Assembly (NCBI GenBank): GCA_960531495.1
Contig: OY482854.1
Coordinates: forward strand, 30,586,729-30,650,728
DNA length: 64,000 bases
Direction: 5' to 3'
Source: Zeus faber
Lineage: Eukaryota; Chordata; Actinopteri; Zeiformes; Zeidae
This document shows positions 45,291 through 57,880 of this stretch, piece by piece. Every line of letters starts with the position of its first letter. The stretch's first letter is position 1. The position numbers and the translations under genes were made by a program. The notes beneath the pieces are model-generated. The model was not told the DNA's origin, made no database searches, and was given only the letters and a program-made list of their open reading frames with translations.

Positions 45291-47216
45291 CAGTAGCTAC
45301 CCATGACTCGCTGCTGGTGTCGAAAGCAAGCGTCTCCTCCTTCTTTCTTCTCCATCGTGTTCCGTCCGGGGAAATACTGCGTTGAGGTTGTGGAGACGTC
45401 ACATTGACGAAAGAATTGTATTCAAGGCTTCGCACCCACGGTCAGCTGGGATGGCTGAGACCCCGCCCGGTGTGGTAGTAGGAGTGATGGCTGCTTTTGC
45501 ATTAGAGCGCCCGGGACAGTCTTACAGGGATTATTATGGGCTGGACTGGCAATGAACACATCAGATGACACGGGCGGACGCTGTGAACACACTCTTTGTC
45601 CGCAGCACTTGGCAGCCGACGCTATCCGGGCGGGGTCTTCAGGCTTTTTAGGGCTTTATATCCTTAACATTGAGTTGGCTCGCTGTGACGACGACTCAGG
45701 CGTTGGACGATCAGAGGCTCTGAGCACCTCTGCAGCCAAAAAACGTCTTTCTCTGCCCTCTGTCCCGCGGCTATCATTAAAGATGGTAAACACAAGCCAA
45801 GGCTTCAGTGAAAACGGAGATTAACAGTGTTTGTCCGCATTAAAGTGGTAATCCGTGAGATTATTTTGTCAAAAAAAAAAAAAAAAAAAAAGTCCCGTGT
45901 TTGATATGTATCCCCATATCTATTGAGCTGGCACTTTTTAAGAGCCAGCCATCTGTGTTATGCACTTAATTTGCTGTCTCCATTGTTGGTGGCGGCGTCC
46001 GCCACAGCAAGAAGTCAAAGGCAGCCCTGGTGAATTTGCTAAAGCTGCTTTGCATGTTATGGTCAGTTAACTATCGACATGGTCACACCGAAATATGCTC
46101 CACAAGATCAAACGACCAAGAGAAAATAAAATTCTCAGGGAATTCAGGGACTTGGCGCGTATTCCACACAAGAATGGATCTTTTGTGGATTACGCTTTAA
46201 AGTCTTATACTGTACAATACAAAAAATAATTTATTGTCATTTTCCCCAAAACAATTGCTATTCATGTTATGACTCGGTTTAGTATATTCTCATTAATCTC
46301 ACTGCTTAAGGAGTTCAGTAACTGCTTCAATGATCGAGGAGCGACGTTAAATTACATTTCAAGTAAATTTCTTTTTCTCTGGTTTAGGGTCTTTTTATTT
46401 ATTTATTTATTTATTTATTAATTTTTTTTTTCTCGTTGGTTGAAATATAATTGCAGCTGTCGCTTGGTGAAGCGCTGTCATATTGTGAAGTATTACCTGT
46501 CATTACGGCTGTCAGTACTTCTCCAATATGACTTCTCGCTAAGCGTTGGGATACACTATTGATTACCACCGTTTCCGCGCGGAGAACTCCTAAAGGAATT
46601 TGGCAGATGGAACTTTCTATTTTAATTTCAGCACAATGTTAACACGTTAAATATTACGTGGTCTGCGGTACTTCAGGATTTTTTTTTTGGAGGTAGAAAA
46701 AGTGCTGGTGATGACAGGAATCCGGCTTCAGAAATAAAGTGGATGCTGCTGTGTGGCTGATATCTCTCCTTCCTGTACTGAGAGGAAATGTCTGAAATCT
46801 ATAACTGTTTCCTGAATAGACCTCAGCATCTGCTTGGGGATGAATAAAATGTTATCTTTATAATGGCTCCACATTAGGACGTGAATGGTGGGGGATGGTG
46901 ACTGAAAACAGAACAGCTTTCAGACTATACTTTAGGAGAATGAAATAAACAATTCCTCAAATCACCTTTCTTTAAAACCTTTTTTAATTGGCAAGGATCT
47001 TCTCCCCCCTAAACCACCTTAAAACCTTGTTTAGCTGAGATTCCAGATGGTGTTGACAGAATTCAGAGTATTAATCCTCCCATTGATTCTTTTAAGGCCT
47101 CCACACTATGATTTTTCTTTTTTTGCCCATCTTCGGGCCGCCCCGCATAAAAATTCACCTTATTTTCGGTGTCGTGTAGAGCACGCCGTGGGTCTCTTCT
47201 TAGTTCAGGCCTCATT
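45291..47216. other. Intergenic stretch, no gene seen
   Basis: Contains an A run at about 45872 and a (TTTA)n tract at about 46396-46420. No exon supported. Confidence 0.4.
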
Positions 47217-47660
47217 CGCAGGTATAAGGACTTCTCTGAAAATACATTTTTCCTCCGCCGTTAAAAAATGAATAAATACATTTTTCTCCATCCACATGAG
47301 AATATATATTTTTTTAAATGCTCACTGTAGCATTTCAGGTCAGCAGGGGGCCGTGTCTCATTAAACTTGACGTTGAACACGAGGAGCAGGCAGCTTGTCG
47401 CTTGTTCATAATATTCAGACGCTGTACGGCCGTTAGACTTTTAACCTCCTGGTGGAGACACAAAGAACTACACCACACAGCTCGTAGGTTCCTGACGCAG
47501 GTGGAGGTCCTGATGTCGGCGTTTTCTTGAAGCTCCGTTTCACTTCCTCCGCGGGGGGGCTGGGGGGCATCGTTTTGGAAACCCTCCACCCTGGAAGGAG
47601 TTTTTCCAAAACTTACATTCCCAGTTCCTAAAACGGGGTTTTGCTGTGTACTGGGCCAAA
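47217..47660 (+). mobile_element. Dispersed repeat family B (copy 1)
   Basis: Shares ordered blocks with 57463-57880: GCATTTCAGGTCAGCAGGGG, GAACACGAGGAGC, CATAAT-ATTCAGAC, GTACGG, GACTTTTAA, GTAGGTTCCT, GAAGCTCCGTTT, TTTTGGAAA, TCCACCCTGGAAGG, TTCCAAAA and CAGTTCCTAAAA. The motif is familiar from fish DNA repeats. Exact ends are not defined. Confidence 0.65.
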
Positions 47661-49079
47661 ACTTTTTGAAAATGACCGTTTTGTGCCTGGAGCCAAAGAT
47701 GTGAACGAGAGGCCAATGTGTTGTGGCTGTAATTAAAAATAAACCTTAAATACCTTTTTTTAAATACGCGTGCACAGGACCCCAGGCTCATACCCAGCAC
47801 GACAGGACATTTCCACTTTGATTTTTACCTGTTGGCCATCGTTCGGCAATGTAGGCACTGAAATCAAAGCTAACATCCAGAAATATATTATAAATACTAA
47901 TTTAAAAATAGTGGCGAAGGCTTGACAATGATGATGAAGACAATATCAAAAATGTAAAGAGCGGCCAAATTTTGGCAGGAACCGTTTGCTCCAGATCTTT
48001 GAGGAGATCAGAGGTCCCCAGGTCGCTGCCTTTCTCCTCTTCCTCCATTGGACTTCTGTCCTCAGTACCGTTCTGCCTAGGTCCTCCAGGACGGGCAAAC
48101 CTGTGGTTCCTCACCCCTTAAGGGGGACGGCCGATGGCTTGGAGGGTGACCGGGCTTTGGACGATTTGAGGCGAAATGTTTCCCAGTCGTCAAATATTGG
48201 TTCATGAGTGTTCACGACTGAATCCATAGCTGTATGTTCTGACACCATGATGATGATGATAATGACCTTCATCATTATCTTGTTAAATGTTGAAACATGT
48301 CCTTGGTCCCTTTGTGCCCTCATCAATTTTCTCCCGTTGAAATGGGATCTCATATGTTGTATGATTGAGTATAATATAAAGACAAAGTAGAATAAAAACA
48401 ATAAAATAATCATGTCTAAAAACGGGATAAGAACGTGCAAATTAAAGAAAATGGGGTCCGTAGGGGGTGACCTGAGGCCTCTTGAGGGAATGTAATGCAA
48501 AACGCAAAATTCCATTAAAAATGGAAAAAAAAATCAAAAGCTTAATTATAAAAAAAAACAAAAAACATTGGGCCTACTCAGATTGCACCTGGATTGATTC
48601 GGGGGACGCCGCCCGCTGTAGTCTTTAGGACTGTGAGGAGACAGCACATCAGTTCATCTAGCTTTTCACTGGAGGAACAGCAGTGGCCTCTAGATCCAGG
48701 CCCCTTTTGCACCTGGCAGTAAAATGACATCTGTGTCTGCATCTGCACGAGGAAACAACTGCTGCTACCTGTGAATGCACACAGAACGCACTGCGATGGT
48801 GGGAAAAAAAAAATACATATTTGAAGCACCTTTCAAACGTGACATGTGACTAAGTGCTTTACATTAAAATAAGGCATCAGAGTGTGAGAAGCAAAGCAAA
48901 TCACATTTACAAAGTAAAATATTAAAGAATGAAATCAATTAAACAAGCTAAGAATAAGTGTTCCTCAGCAAATGTTTGCAGAGGAACGATGTCCAATTCT
49001 GGCATTTAACACCCGAAATGGACAGTTATTCCATTTGGCGTTCCCATTCGCACCCATTTAGCAGATCTGCCAGAGCTCA
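47661..49079. other. Intergenic stretch, no gene seen
   Basis: Contains CATGATGATGATGATAATGA at 48246 and scattered A runs. No exon supported. Confidence 0.4.
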
Positions 49080-49480
49080 CCTGCAGGTGGAGCGTCGCAT
49101 GGCGGCGGGACCCCTCCGTACAGGCTGGGTCACGTTCGGGAGGAAAGACCCGCCCAAAAGTTGAAATCCTCACCTCGCGCCGCCTCTCCCCGCTCTCTGT
49201 TGCCGTCGTCTTTTTGCAGATAAAGGACCGCCCCCGTGACCCGGGATGCGCCATCTTTGTTGACGAGTACACCGACTCCATCTGCACATCACATCCCATC
49301 ACGGTCCGGGCGGGACGCTCATTAACTCCCGTGGTGAGACGTCAGTATCCAGATACCGTGTGAAGAGGAGCCCCGGTGTCGCCGGGAACGGCTTCCAAAG
49401 ACGCCCCTTCCCCGGTGGGACCGGTCCACCGCCTCGGAAAGCTGCTGGTCAGGCATCGACGAGGAGCCGCTACTGACGGA
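49080..49480. promoter_or_regulatory. CpG-rich patch, possible small CpG island
   Basis: CG dinucleotides are dense here (cgcatggcggcgggacc, cctcgcgccgcctctcc, ggtccgggcgggacgc, gtgtcgccgggaacgg) against a CpG-poor background. On the plus strand an open stretch from 49221 to 49333 is preceded by ctttttgcag and followed by gtgaga, which mimics an exon, but its translation resembles nothing I know. On the minus strand AAGATGGCG occurs near 49257. It could be a promoter of an unseen gene or just a GC-rich repeat. Confidence 0.25.
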
Positions 49481-51937
49481 GGTTAACCAGGACGGTCATT
49501 TCATCTCCTCCGCAGCCTGGCTTTAAAACCCACTGGAGACACACACACACGATGAGCTGTGACTCTGAGCTTCATAAGTGCTTGTTGAGAAGCAATGTGT
49601 TTGGTGATGGGAATACTTCAACGTAAACCGGCCTTAAAGGTTCAAGTGACCATGACGCATGGGACGGACGGGTCTTTTTTTTTTTTTTTTTGGTTCAACT
49701 AGGAAACGGAGGGGAAAAAAAAAATACATCTAAAATAAGAAATGTTTTAATTTTTTTCTGTTTGGAGGAACCTCAGACGTGCAGCAGACAAAATGTGCCG
49801 CTGTTCCCCTTATTCACATGTTGACGGGGGGAGTGTCGAAGCCGGAGCTCGCAGCTTGTGCGTTCTAACAGTTAAAAGAAGAGGTGTTAAAAGAAGAGGT
49901 GAGCTCAGACTCCACAAAATGTTTTACGACGTGGCCGCTTGATTTGTCCACCAGTGGGCAGAGCAGACACCTGCGGCTTGTGAGAAGTGGCAGTATGCCA
50001 AAGAGTAAAAGACGTACGACGTAGCGCTGAGTACCGGCCCACTTCAATCACTGATCTTATTAAGCTTGATGGCGTCTCCACAGAACACACAACGTTCATG
50101 AAATCCACTTTCAGTGAAGGTCGCTGTTTGATTCCAATTTAAAACGGATATGGCCGCCTGCCCAAGAGAATCTGATAGAATGAGCAGTGTGTTTATTATA
50201 GTAAGTGACTCCACGGTGAATTGGGCAGTTTGCCTGGAACATCCTCGTTGTTTCCTCGAGGCTTTATCAGGATTGACCAATATGTTGTCTTGGATATACT
50301 GATTGTCAATTGAATTTGAAGTATTTCATGTTTAACTACTGATAAAGACGTGCAAGGCTGAATACATTGGTGTGTTGGAGTTGGTCTCTATGAAGTTAAG
50401 TCAGAGACAGGAAAACGAACAAATGTAATAAGAACATTATGGTGCTTTTCCCAAAAAGCCGCTGCGCACGGAGCAGGTTCCGTCTCCGGCGGCGCCGGGC
50501 GGCCGAGTCGCCCCCTGCTGGTTTGGACTCGTTGTCTGCGGGGAAACCAAATGTTGCAGCGTCGAGTCGTAGCCAAAAAGGAAAAGACCCGTTCTCCAGC
50601 TCTGACCTGGTGGCAGTGCAGGACAACTCACAACAAATAGTCACTGATGGAATATTGACTGGAGAATGTCAACGTTGGGTTTTGTTTTTTGGAAAAAGCG
50701 TCACGTCTGTGGTTTGATTTCTTTGACCTGAGATGCGCTCAACACGGCTGCTTACACCCGATTTATGTCTATACATGTGTATAACGTGTCAACCGATTTT
50801 AATTGACTTGTTTTAATGAAGTGTGTAGAAACTAGATTTAATTTGCAAATTTTAATTGTATTAAGTATATTATCTGGTTCATATAACTAACTTCAATTAA
50901 AATGCTCACATCAAAACAGCAGAAAAATAATAAAGCAATAGAATAAGAAGGCAATTTTGCAAACATACACTAAACCTAATGATAAATAATAATAGAATAT
51001 AAACTAACAGGTAATAAAGGTCAGAAATAGATGTGTGGTCCAATACAATGAATTATGAGAAACAGTGAAGCAGAAAGATTAACTTAAAATAGAAATGGTG
51101 ATAATAAACGTGACATTAAATATAATAAGTACACAGGACACAGTAAACACACTGTTGGCAGCACGCCTAGAAACGCCAAAACTCCACAATAAAACATAGG
51201 GTTGTGTATCAACAAGTGAGCGTTCTGGTGGTCGTGCAAATGTTTGTTTTTCAGACGGAGGACTTAAGTCTTACTGCCGAGCTGCGGTTTCTCTTGTGCT
51301 TTGGTCTGAAAACGCTGCAGGTAAAAGCAAAAATATACGTTTCAGTTTGCAAACACAAAAGAAATGACTTTAATAACTTGATTCATCCCCAGAGAAAATG
51401 TCTGTGCCAAGAAAGAACCACACCGGCGCAAAACGAGCAGGAGAGTAATAAGGAAGGGAAATAACATGGTTATAAAACCTTATTTTAATGCTACCGACCC
51501 AGGCTGGAGGCTGGATTCCACTGATGCATCCAATGAGTCCAAAGCTAAAGTGAGAATCTTCAGCCGCTTTAAAAACCTGTTTGTTTGTGGCTTATTTATT
51601 TTTATTTTTTTACCTGATCAATTTGTCCAAACTTCCGAAATGATCGACGAGTAGAAACAAAAGAACAATGACCTTTAAACGGATGAAATAATTGTGTAAC
51701 AGGAGCGTCTCAGTTCGGCAGTTTGGAGGAAGCTGACGTCAGGACCAGATGAAGATGATGATGATGGTGATGATAGTAATAGTAATAATTAAAGTGATGA
51801 TGAGAACCTGAAACTAAGTGGTTTGTCAGCATGGGGCCGTCGCCGTGCGCTGACAATGTTGGAACAGGAAGTGAGTCTTGAGTCCGGGGTCGCGGCGCTG
51901 ATCCGTGAAGCAGCTCCAACAGCAGCTCCTGTCAGCG

Positions 51938-51941
<4 letters not shown>
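49481..51941. other. Intergenic stretch, no gene seen
   Basis: A second, smaller CpG cluster lies at about 50460-50530 (ctccggcggcgccgggcggcc). Open frames there have no recognised domain. A short GAT-rich tract is at 51754-51775. Confidence 0.4.
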
Positions 51942-51979
<38 letters not shown>

Positions 51980-53716
51980 CGAACGCACATACTGAACGTA
52001 CGCACACACACACTGAACGCACATACACTGAACGCACACACACACACACACTGAACGCACATACACTGAACGCACACACACACACTGAACGCACACACAC
52101 TGAACACAAACACACCGAACCCACATACTGAACGTACGCACACACACACTGAACGCACATACACTGAACGCACACACACACACACTGAACGCACATACAC
52201 TGAACGCACACACACACACACTGAACGCACACACACTGAACACAAACACACCGAACCCACATACTGAACGTACGCACACACACACTGAACGCACATACAC
52301 TGAACGCACACACACACACACACTGAACGCACATACACTGAACGCACACACACACACTGAACGCACACACACTGAACACAAACACACCGAACGCACATAC
52401 TGAACGTACGCACACACACTGAACGCACATACACTGAACGCACACACACACACACTGAACGCACACACACTGAACACAAACACACCGAACGCACATACTG
52501 AACGCACGCACACACACAGAACACAAACACACACACCGAACGCACATACCGAACGCGCACACACACACACACACTGAACGCACATACTGAACGCACGCAC
52601 ACACACACTGAACACAAACACACACACCGAACGCACATACCGAACGCGCACACACACACACACTGAACGCACATACTGAACGCACGCACACACACACACA
52701 CACACACTGAATGGACATACTGAACACACCACACACACTGAATGCACACACCACACACATACTAAACACACACACTCTGAGCACAAACATGCGCACACAC
52801 CGAACGCACGCACGCACACTGAACACACACACTGAATGTGCACACACTGAACACACACACACACGCACGCACACACCGAACGCATACTGAACACACTGAA
52901 CACACCCACACTGAACGCCCCCACACACTGGATGCACACTGAACACACACACACACACACAGACCGAATGCACACACTGAACACACACACACACTGAACG
53001 CACACACACACTGAACGCACACACACACTGAACGCACGCTCACACACACTGAACACACGCACACACACACTGAACGCACGCGCACACACACTGAACGCAC
53101 GCACACACACACTGAACGCACGCACACACACTGAACGCACGCACACACACACTGAACGCACGCGCACACACACTGAACGCACGCACACACACTGAACACA
53201 CGCACACACACACTGAACACACGCACACACACACTGAACGCACGCACACACACTGAACGCACGCACACACACACTGAACGCACGCACACACACACTGAAC
53301 ACACGCACACACACTGAACACACGCACACACACACTGAACACACGCACACACACTGAACACACGCACACACACACTGAACACACACACGCACACACACAC
53401 TGAACGCACGCACACACACACTGAACACACGCACACACACTGAACACACGCACACACACACTGAACACACGCACACACACACTGAACACACACACGCACA
53501 CACACACTGAACGCACACACACACTGAACGCACGCACACACACAGACCGAACACACACACTGAATGCACGCACACACACACTGAATGCACACACACTGAA
53601 CGCACACATACTCTGAACACAAACACACACACACTGAACGCACGCACACACACTCTGAACGCACACACTGGACACAAACACACTGAACGCACACACTGAA
53701 CACATACTGAAAGCGT

Positions 53717-53761
<45 letters not shown>
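51942..53761. repeat. 1.8-kb compound AC / TGAAC(G/A)CAC minisatellite array with higher-order structure
   Basis: AC runs of variable length are punctuated by TGAACGCAC or TGAACACAC about every 15-30 bp. In the first part a longer unit starting CCGAAC(G/C)CACATACTGAAC recurs at 51979, 52115, 52251 and 52387, exactly 136 bp each time, then at 52485, 52536 and 52627. From about 52990 to 53540 the spacing is simpler, mainly ACACACACTGAACGCACGC. It ends in a pure (AC)n run. Every frame on the minus strand is open for long distances (up to 652 codons of Cys-Val-Arg-Ser repeats), a composition effect. Confidence 0.97.
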
Positions 53762-53762
<1 letters not shown>

Positions 53763-54777
53763 GCACATATTTGCATGAAAGTACAAACTAAGGACTGGAA
53801 CAGCTTTGGTGCCATTTCTCCTCTTCCTCCATCCACGTGTGGAGTTGAATTCAAAACAACTTCTATAGAGATTCGTATGGAATTTCTCACGTCTATTACA
53901 TCCCATATAATTATAAATAAAAAAATCAGTTTTTTTTTCTCTGATCATTTGTATCCAAATAAATTAAGAAAATCAACAAATGAAAATCTGAACCCGAGGG
54001 AAAAAACAATCTCATCCAACAGTTATCTGACCCCGGAACATTCGACGGGAAATGAAACGTCCAATGACGCCAACGCGTCCAGACGTGAGCGCGACGCCTT
54101 CAAAGCGTCGACTTGGTTTTCAGGGAACGGTGTCACCGCTGCTCTGCTGCTTTTCAACGGCGGATTTCTGAAAACGGACAGATTATAGAATCTCACTGAT
54201 GTGAGCGTAGAATGGATTGTAAAGTCGGTGTTTCTGTAGAAGTACGACTCAGGTCCTGGATCAGCAGTGGTTCTTTTTCCTGCCCGGCTTGTTCACGTCG
54301 CCGCTTCCTTCCAGGTTCTGGTTGCTGCCTTTGTGTTGGTGAACGCCCCCCCCCGGTGTTCCAAAAACACACTTTAAATATAAATGATGTTCTGTACAAC
54401 ATGCAGTGCCGCTGCACCGTCCTGAATAATATACTCGTTTTATAGGATTTGTTTTTTTTTCCTCCTACTGTGCGTGCAGCGCCCACGTGACGCCGCCGTC
54501 AACCCTCCACGTTTCGGCCAAACTCAATGATTTCCAACCAACGTTTGGAAAAAAGAAGGGAATTTCGCTGCGTTTCCATCGGTTTTGTTGTGGGAAAATG
54601 AACCGTCTGAGTTTTTTTATGTTCTATTGCCCGGAGTGGTTTCCAAAATATAAACACCCGTCCTTACAGTTATTAAAATTCATACAACAATAAAATAAAA
54701 AAGGGGGTGGAGGTTGAGCCGAGGGGATGGCGTTGATTTCTCTTTAAAACCCTTTTATAAAGAGAATAACTCTTAAA
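53762..54777. other. Intergenic stretch, no gene seen
   Basis: Frames of 157 codons (53715-54188) and 97 codons (54193-54486, minus) show no recognised family. Confidence 0.4.
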
Positions 54778-54810
54778 GTGTGTGTGTGTGTATGTATGTA
54801 TGTATGTATG

Positions 54811-54871
<61 letters not shown>

Positions 54872-55054
54872 TTGTATATATATGTGTGTGTGTGTATATG
54901 TATATGTGTGTGTGTGTGTGTGTGTTTGTATATATATGTGTGTGTGTGTGTGTGTATCTATCTATCTATATATATATATGTGTGTGTATATATATGTATA
55001 TGTGTGTATATATACATATATGTATATGTGTGTATATATATATGTGTGTATATA
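54778..55054. repeat. Compound (TG)n/(TATG)n/(TA)n microsatellite
   Basis: Alternating blocks of TG, TATG, TA and one TATC run over about 277 bp. Three overlapping frames of about 100 codons through it are artefacts. Confidence 0.97.
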
Positions 55055-55785
55055 TTCTAAAGCTGCAGATGCTCCTGTGGCGCAGGATGAAGAATTATGA
55101 TTATGGTTCTAGAATCCTAAACAACCGTACGTGAAACTGAGAGGTTTGAAATTGTTTTGGGATTAAATCTCCGTGAGGGACATGTCCGCCTCCACTCATC
55201 CTGCACATGTAAACGTGGATGCTCCCTGGTGCCGAGGCGTGTCAACTTTTGGGAGACGCTGCGCAACGTGTCGGTCACGGCTGTGAAAGACCTGCGAGAA
55301 TAAATCAACTTGACGCCCAAACTTGAAGTGGAATGCAAGAGCAAATGCAGCAAGATTTTAAGATGCCATTTCCAGCAACACCTGTTGAATTTTTGCAACC
55401 TGTATGTTTTTTGAAACGACGTTTTTGTCGATAAACACGGCAAATAGAATCACCACATGACCAATGAAAAGACTGCACCATATTATCATACGCAGTCACG
55501 CATGGATCTCGAAAAACTTGCGTATGAATATACAAAGACGTGATGTGAGCGTCCTCCACCACCTCCTCCACTCAAGCCTCGTTTGGTCTCGACCAATGAG
55601 GCGCTCAGGACGTGTACCTCATGAATATTCATATTTGTGCTTATTACTCTATTTGATCCAAATTCGTATTTTGAAGAAAAAAACAAAAGCTGCCGTTGTG
55701 CTTCTCTCTGGGAGAAACATCCGCCCTTCCAGCCCTCCCTCTAACACAGGGTTGGGGGGGCGGACTCCTTCAGTCCACTCGTAAA
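55055..55785. other. Intergenic stretch, nothing recognised
   Basis: No supported exon. Confidence 0.4.
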
Positions 55786-56073
55786 CAGCCGTTTCCAACA
55801 AATTTTCGATGTTCAGTCACAAAAACCAAACTTCACCTGATTTAAAAAGGGGCAGGTGCTCCGGCGCCCTCCGCCACGCCCTCTGCCTTCTGTTTGGTGG
55901 TTGTTTCGTTGCAGGGGCGGCAGCAGCTCCGGACGGTTGCTGGTTCGATCCCCTGCGCCTCCTGGCAGCAGACCCGTATTTCGTTTTCATTTTGCTGGGG
56001 ACTCCCTGGAAAACTCTTGAAGGACCCCGGGAGGGTCCCCTGACCTCAACGTTGACATCCACTGCTGGAAAGA
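55786..56073. mobile_element. hAT-like MITE with CAGTGGTTC-type ends (copy 1, diverged)
   Basis: The left end CAGCCGTTTCCAACAAATTT and the right end CTCAACGTTGACATCCACTG are diverged forms of CAGTGGTTC...CAACC and its complement. The interior block TTTTGCTGGGGACTCCCTGG, CTCTTGAAGGACC and TCCCCTGACC matches 62479-62788. Confidence 0.5.
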
Positions 56074-56079
56074 ACCACT

Positions 56080-56330
56080 CCCTGCTCTCCTCTGCTTTCT
56101 TTGTTCGCTCCTCCCTTGCTCTCCTCAGCTTTCTTCCTTCCTTCTCCTCCTTCCCTCGCCCATCTTCCTTTCCCTCCTTCCCTTCCTTCCTCCCCCGCTC
56201 CTGAGCTTCTCTCCCTCCCTCCCTCCTTCCTTCCTCCCTTGCCTCCCTTCCTTCCTCTCTCTCTCTCCTCACGGTCCTCAGCTTCATTCCTCCCCTCCTC
56301 CCCTTCCTTCCCTTCCTTACCTGGCCGGGG
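56080..56330. repeat. Polypyrimidine (CTTCC-rich) tract, about 250 bp
   Basis: Almost entirely C and T on the plus strand (TTCC, CCTT and CTCC repeats). Long frames through it on both strands (288 codons plus, 245 codons minus) are low-complexity artefacts. Confidence 0.95.
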
Positions 56331-57462
56331 CAGCGTGAAACCCTCGCTCTGGGTATGGAGCGTGTCGTCTTGGCGACAGGCCCTGGGCAGAGGTTGGCCC
56401 CCGGCCCCTCGCATGACCGCGCCGGGAATCGGCTCGAAGCTGTCGGAGGCTGTCTCTCTCACCGCCGTCAGAAGGGAGGGGTCATTTTTCCGTCTGCCCC
56501 ACACCCTCCCGCGCACAGCTGGTGGTGGTGGGGGTGGTGGGTGGACGGCCCCCGCAGTGACTGACAGCCACTCTGCAGCCTCAGCCGAGATGACTCCATT
56601 GGACCGGAGTGGGGCTCTGGGGAGGAAGTCGCAGCAAGTTGAAATGTTTTTAGAATCAGACGCTGAGGCAACCGAGGGGAGGCTCCAGGAATCGTGGTTA
56701 TATTCCTTTGTTTCCCTGTGGGGTTTAGTTTTAATCATTACTACATTGTCAAGGATTAACTGTATTTCTACACCACGAATCACACAGTCACGCAGAAAAA
56801 ATTATAAAATCATACAAAAATACAAAGTGTGCAACGACAAACGCGATAAGATAACAGCACGTGCATCAAGTAAAATGTTGAATAGAAATGTAAATATGCA
56901 AATAAATTCAAATAAAAACATCCAGCAACATACACTCTTTGTCCCAAGACAGCCAGCTAAAAGCTAAATTGTAAAAAAAAAAAGGTTTTCAGGAATTCCC
57001 TGAGCTGCCGGGAGCCACTTCCACCAGTTTGGGGCCTGGTTGCGTCTCCCATCTTTGTTCTTACTTCTTTGTAGATCAGCGTTGGACGACCTGAGTGTTT
57101 ACTTATCACTTATAGCCATAACTTATCGCTCCCGTTATTACAAGGCAGTGTCGAGGTCTGGGATGAAGCGGGGACAGTAAATATACACGACAAGGACAAA
57201 GGACAAATGCTGGAGTCCAAGGAAAAAACAAAGTCAAACGGAAGGAGATCCAGTGAAATAAATTCTATCTCCTGTAACTAGTGATTGACCGATGACCCAA
57301 AATGCATGGGAGCGCTCCCACCCTTAGTCTAGTGTTTTTAACATCAAATGACCAGGGTCTGCAAATGTAGAGTAGATGCTCCATCTTCCCCGGTCCCTTT
57401 CCTCCCAAACAACCAAGCAAATCTCACCAAAAACATCCATTGGAGTCAGTGTTCACACCTAT
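56331..57462. other. Intergenic stretch, no gene seen
   Basis: Moderately GC-rich to about 56700, AT-rich after. No exon supported. Confidence 0.4.
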
Positions 57463-57880
57463 TCCGATTTTTCTGAAAACGCATTTCTCTCCCTCGTTAA
57501 AAAAAAAGACTATAAAAAAAAAAAATTACTCTCTCCACACAAACAATTTAATAACGCTCAAATAAGCATTCCAGGCCAGTAGGGGGTGATGATGTCAAAA
57601 AAATCGCTGTCAAACGCCGCAGAAGAACACGAGGAGCACGCAGCGTGTTACGCCTCCTCATAACATTCAGACAACACTGTACGGACACTGTTCCGAAAGT
57701 CTGAGAGACTTTTAAACTTTTGAGGGCGACGCCACGTAGGTTCCTCACTCGTGCCAAAATGTAGGAGTTGAGATCCTGACGTTAAGGTCCAGCATTTTCA
57801 AGAAGCTCCGTTTTGGAAAAATCTCCACCCTGGAAGGCCTTTTCCAAAAGCTTCGTTTTCAGTTCCTAAAATGCAGAGAA
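57463..57880 (+). mobile_element. Dispersed repeat family B (copy 2)
   Basis: Ordered block matches to 47217-47660, including GAACACGAGGAGCACGCAGC, CATAACATTCAGAC, GTAGGTTCCTCAC, AAGAAGCTCCGTTTTGG and CTCCACCCTGGAAGGC. The upstream piece CGATTTTTCTGAAAACGCAT belongs to the same family. Confidence 0.65.

Noticed and set aside
49221-49333. Exon with good-looking splice sites
   Set aside because: No homology recognised, no partner exons; a chance match to splice consensus in GC-rich DNA is likely. Kept only as a finding.
51789-53948. Minus-strand frames of 302, 310, 334, 411 and 652 codons
   Set aside because: They translate the AC/TGAAC array into Cys-Val-Arg-Ser repeats in all three frames at once. 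The openness comes from composition, with no domain, start context or splice support.
54778-55134. Three overlapping frames of about 92-118 codons, Cys-Val-Tyr-Ile rich
   Set aside because: Translation of the TG/TA microsatellite.
56046-56967. 288-codon plus and 245-codon minus frames
   Set aside because: Both run through the polypyrimidine tract and give low-complexity Pro/Ser/Leu or Glu/Gly/Arg/Lys sequence.
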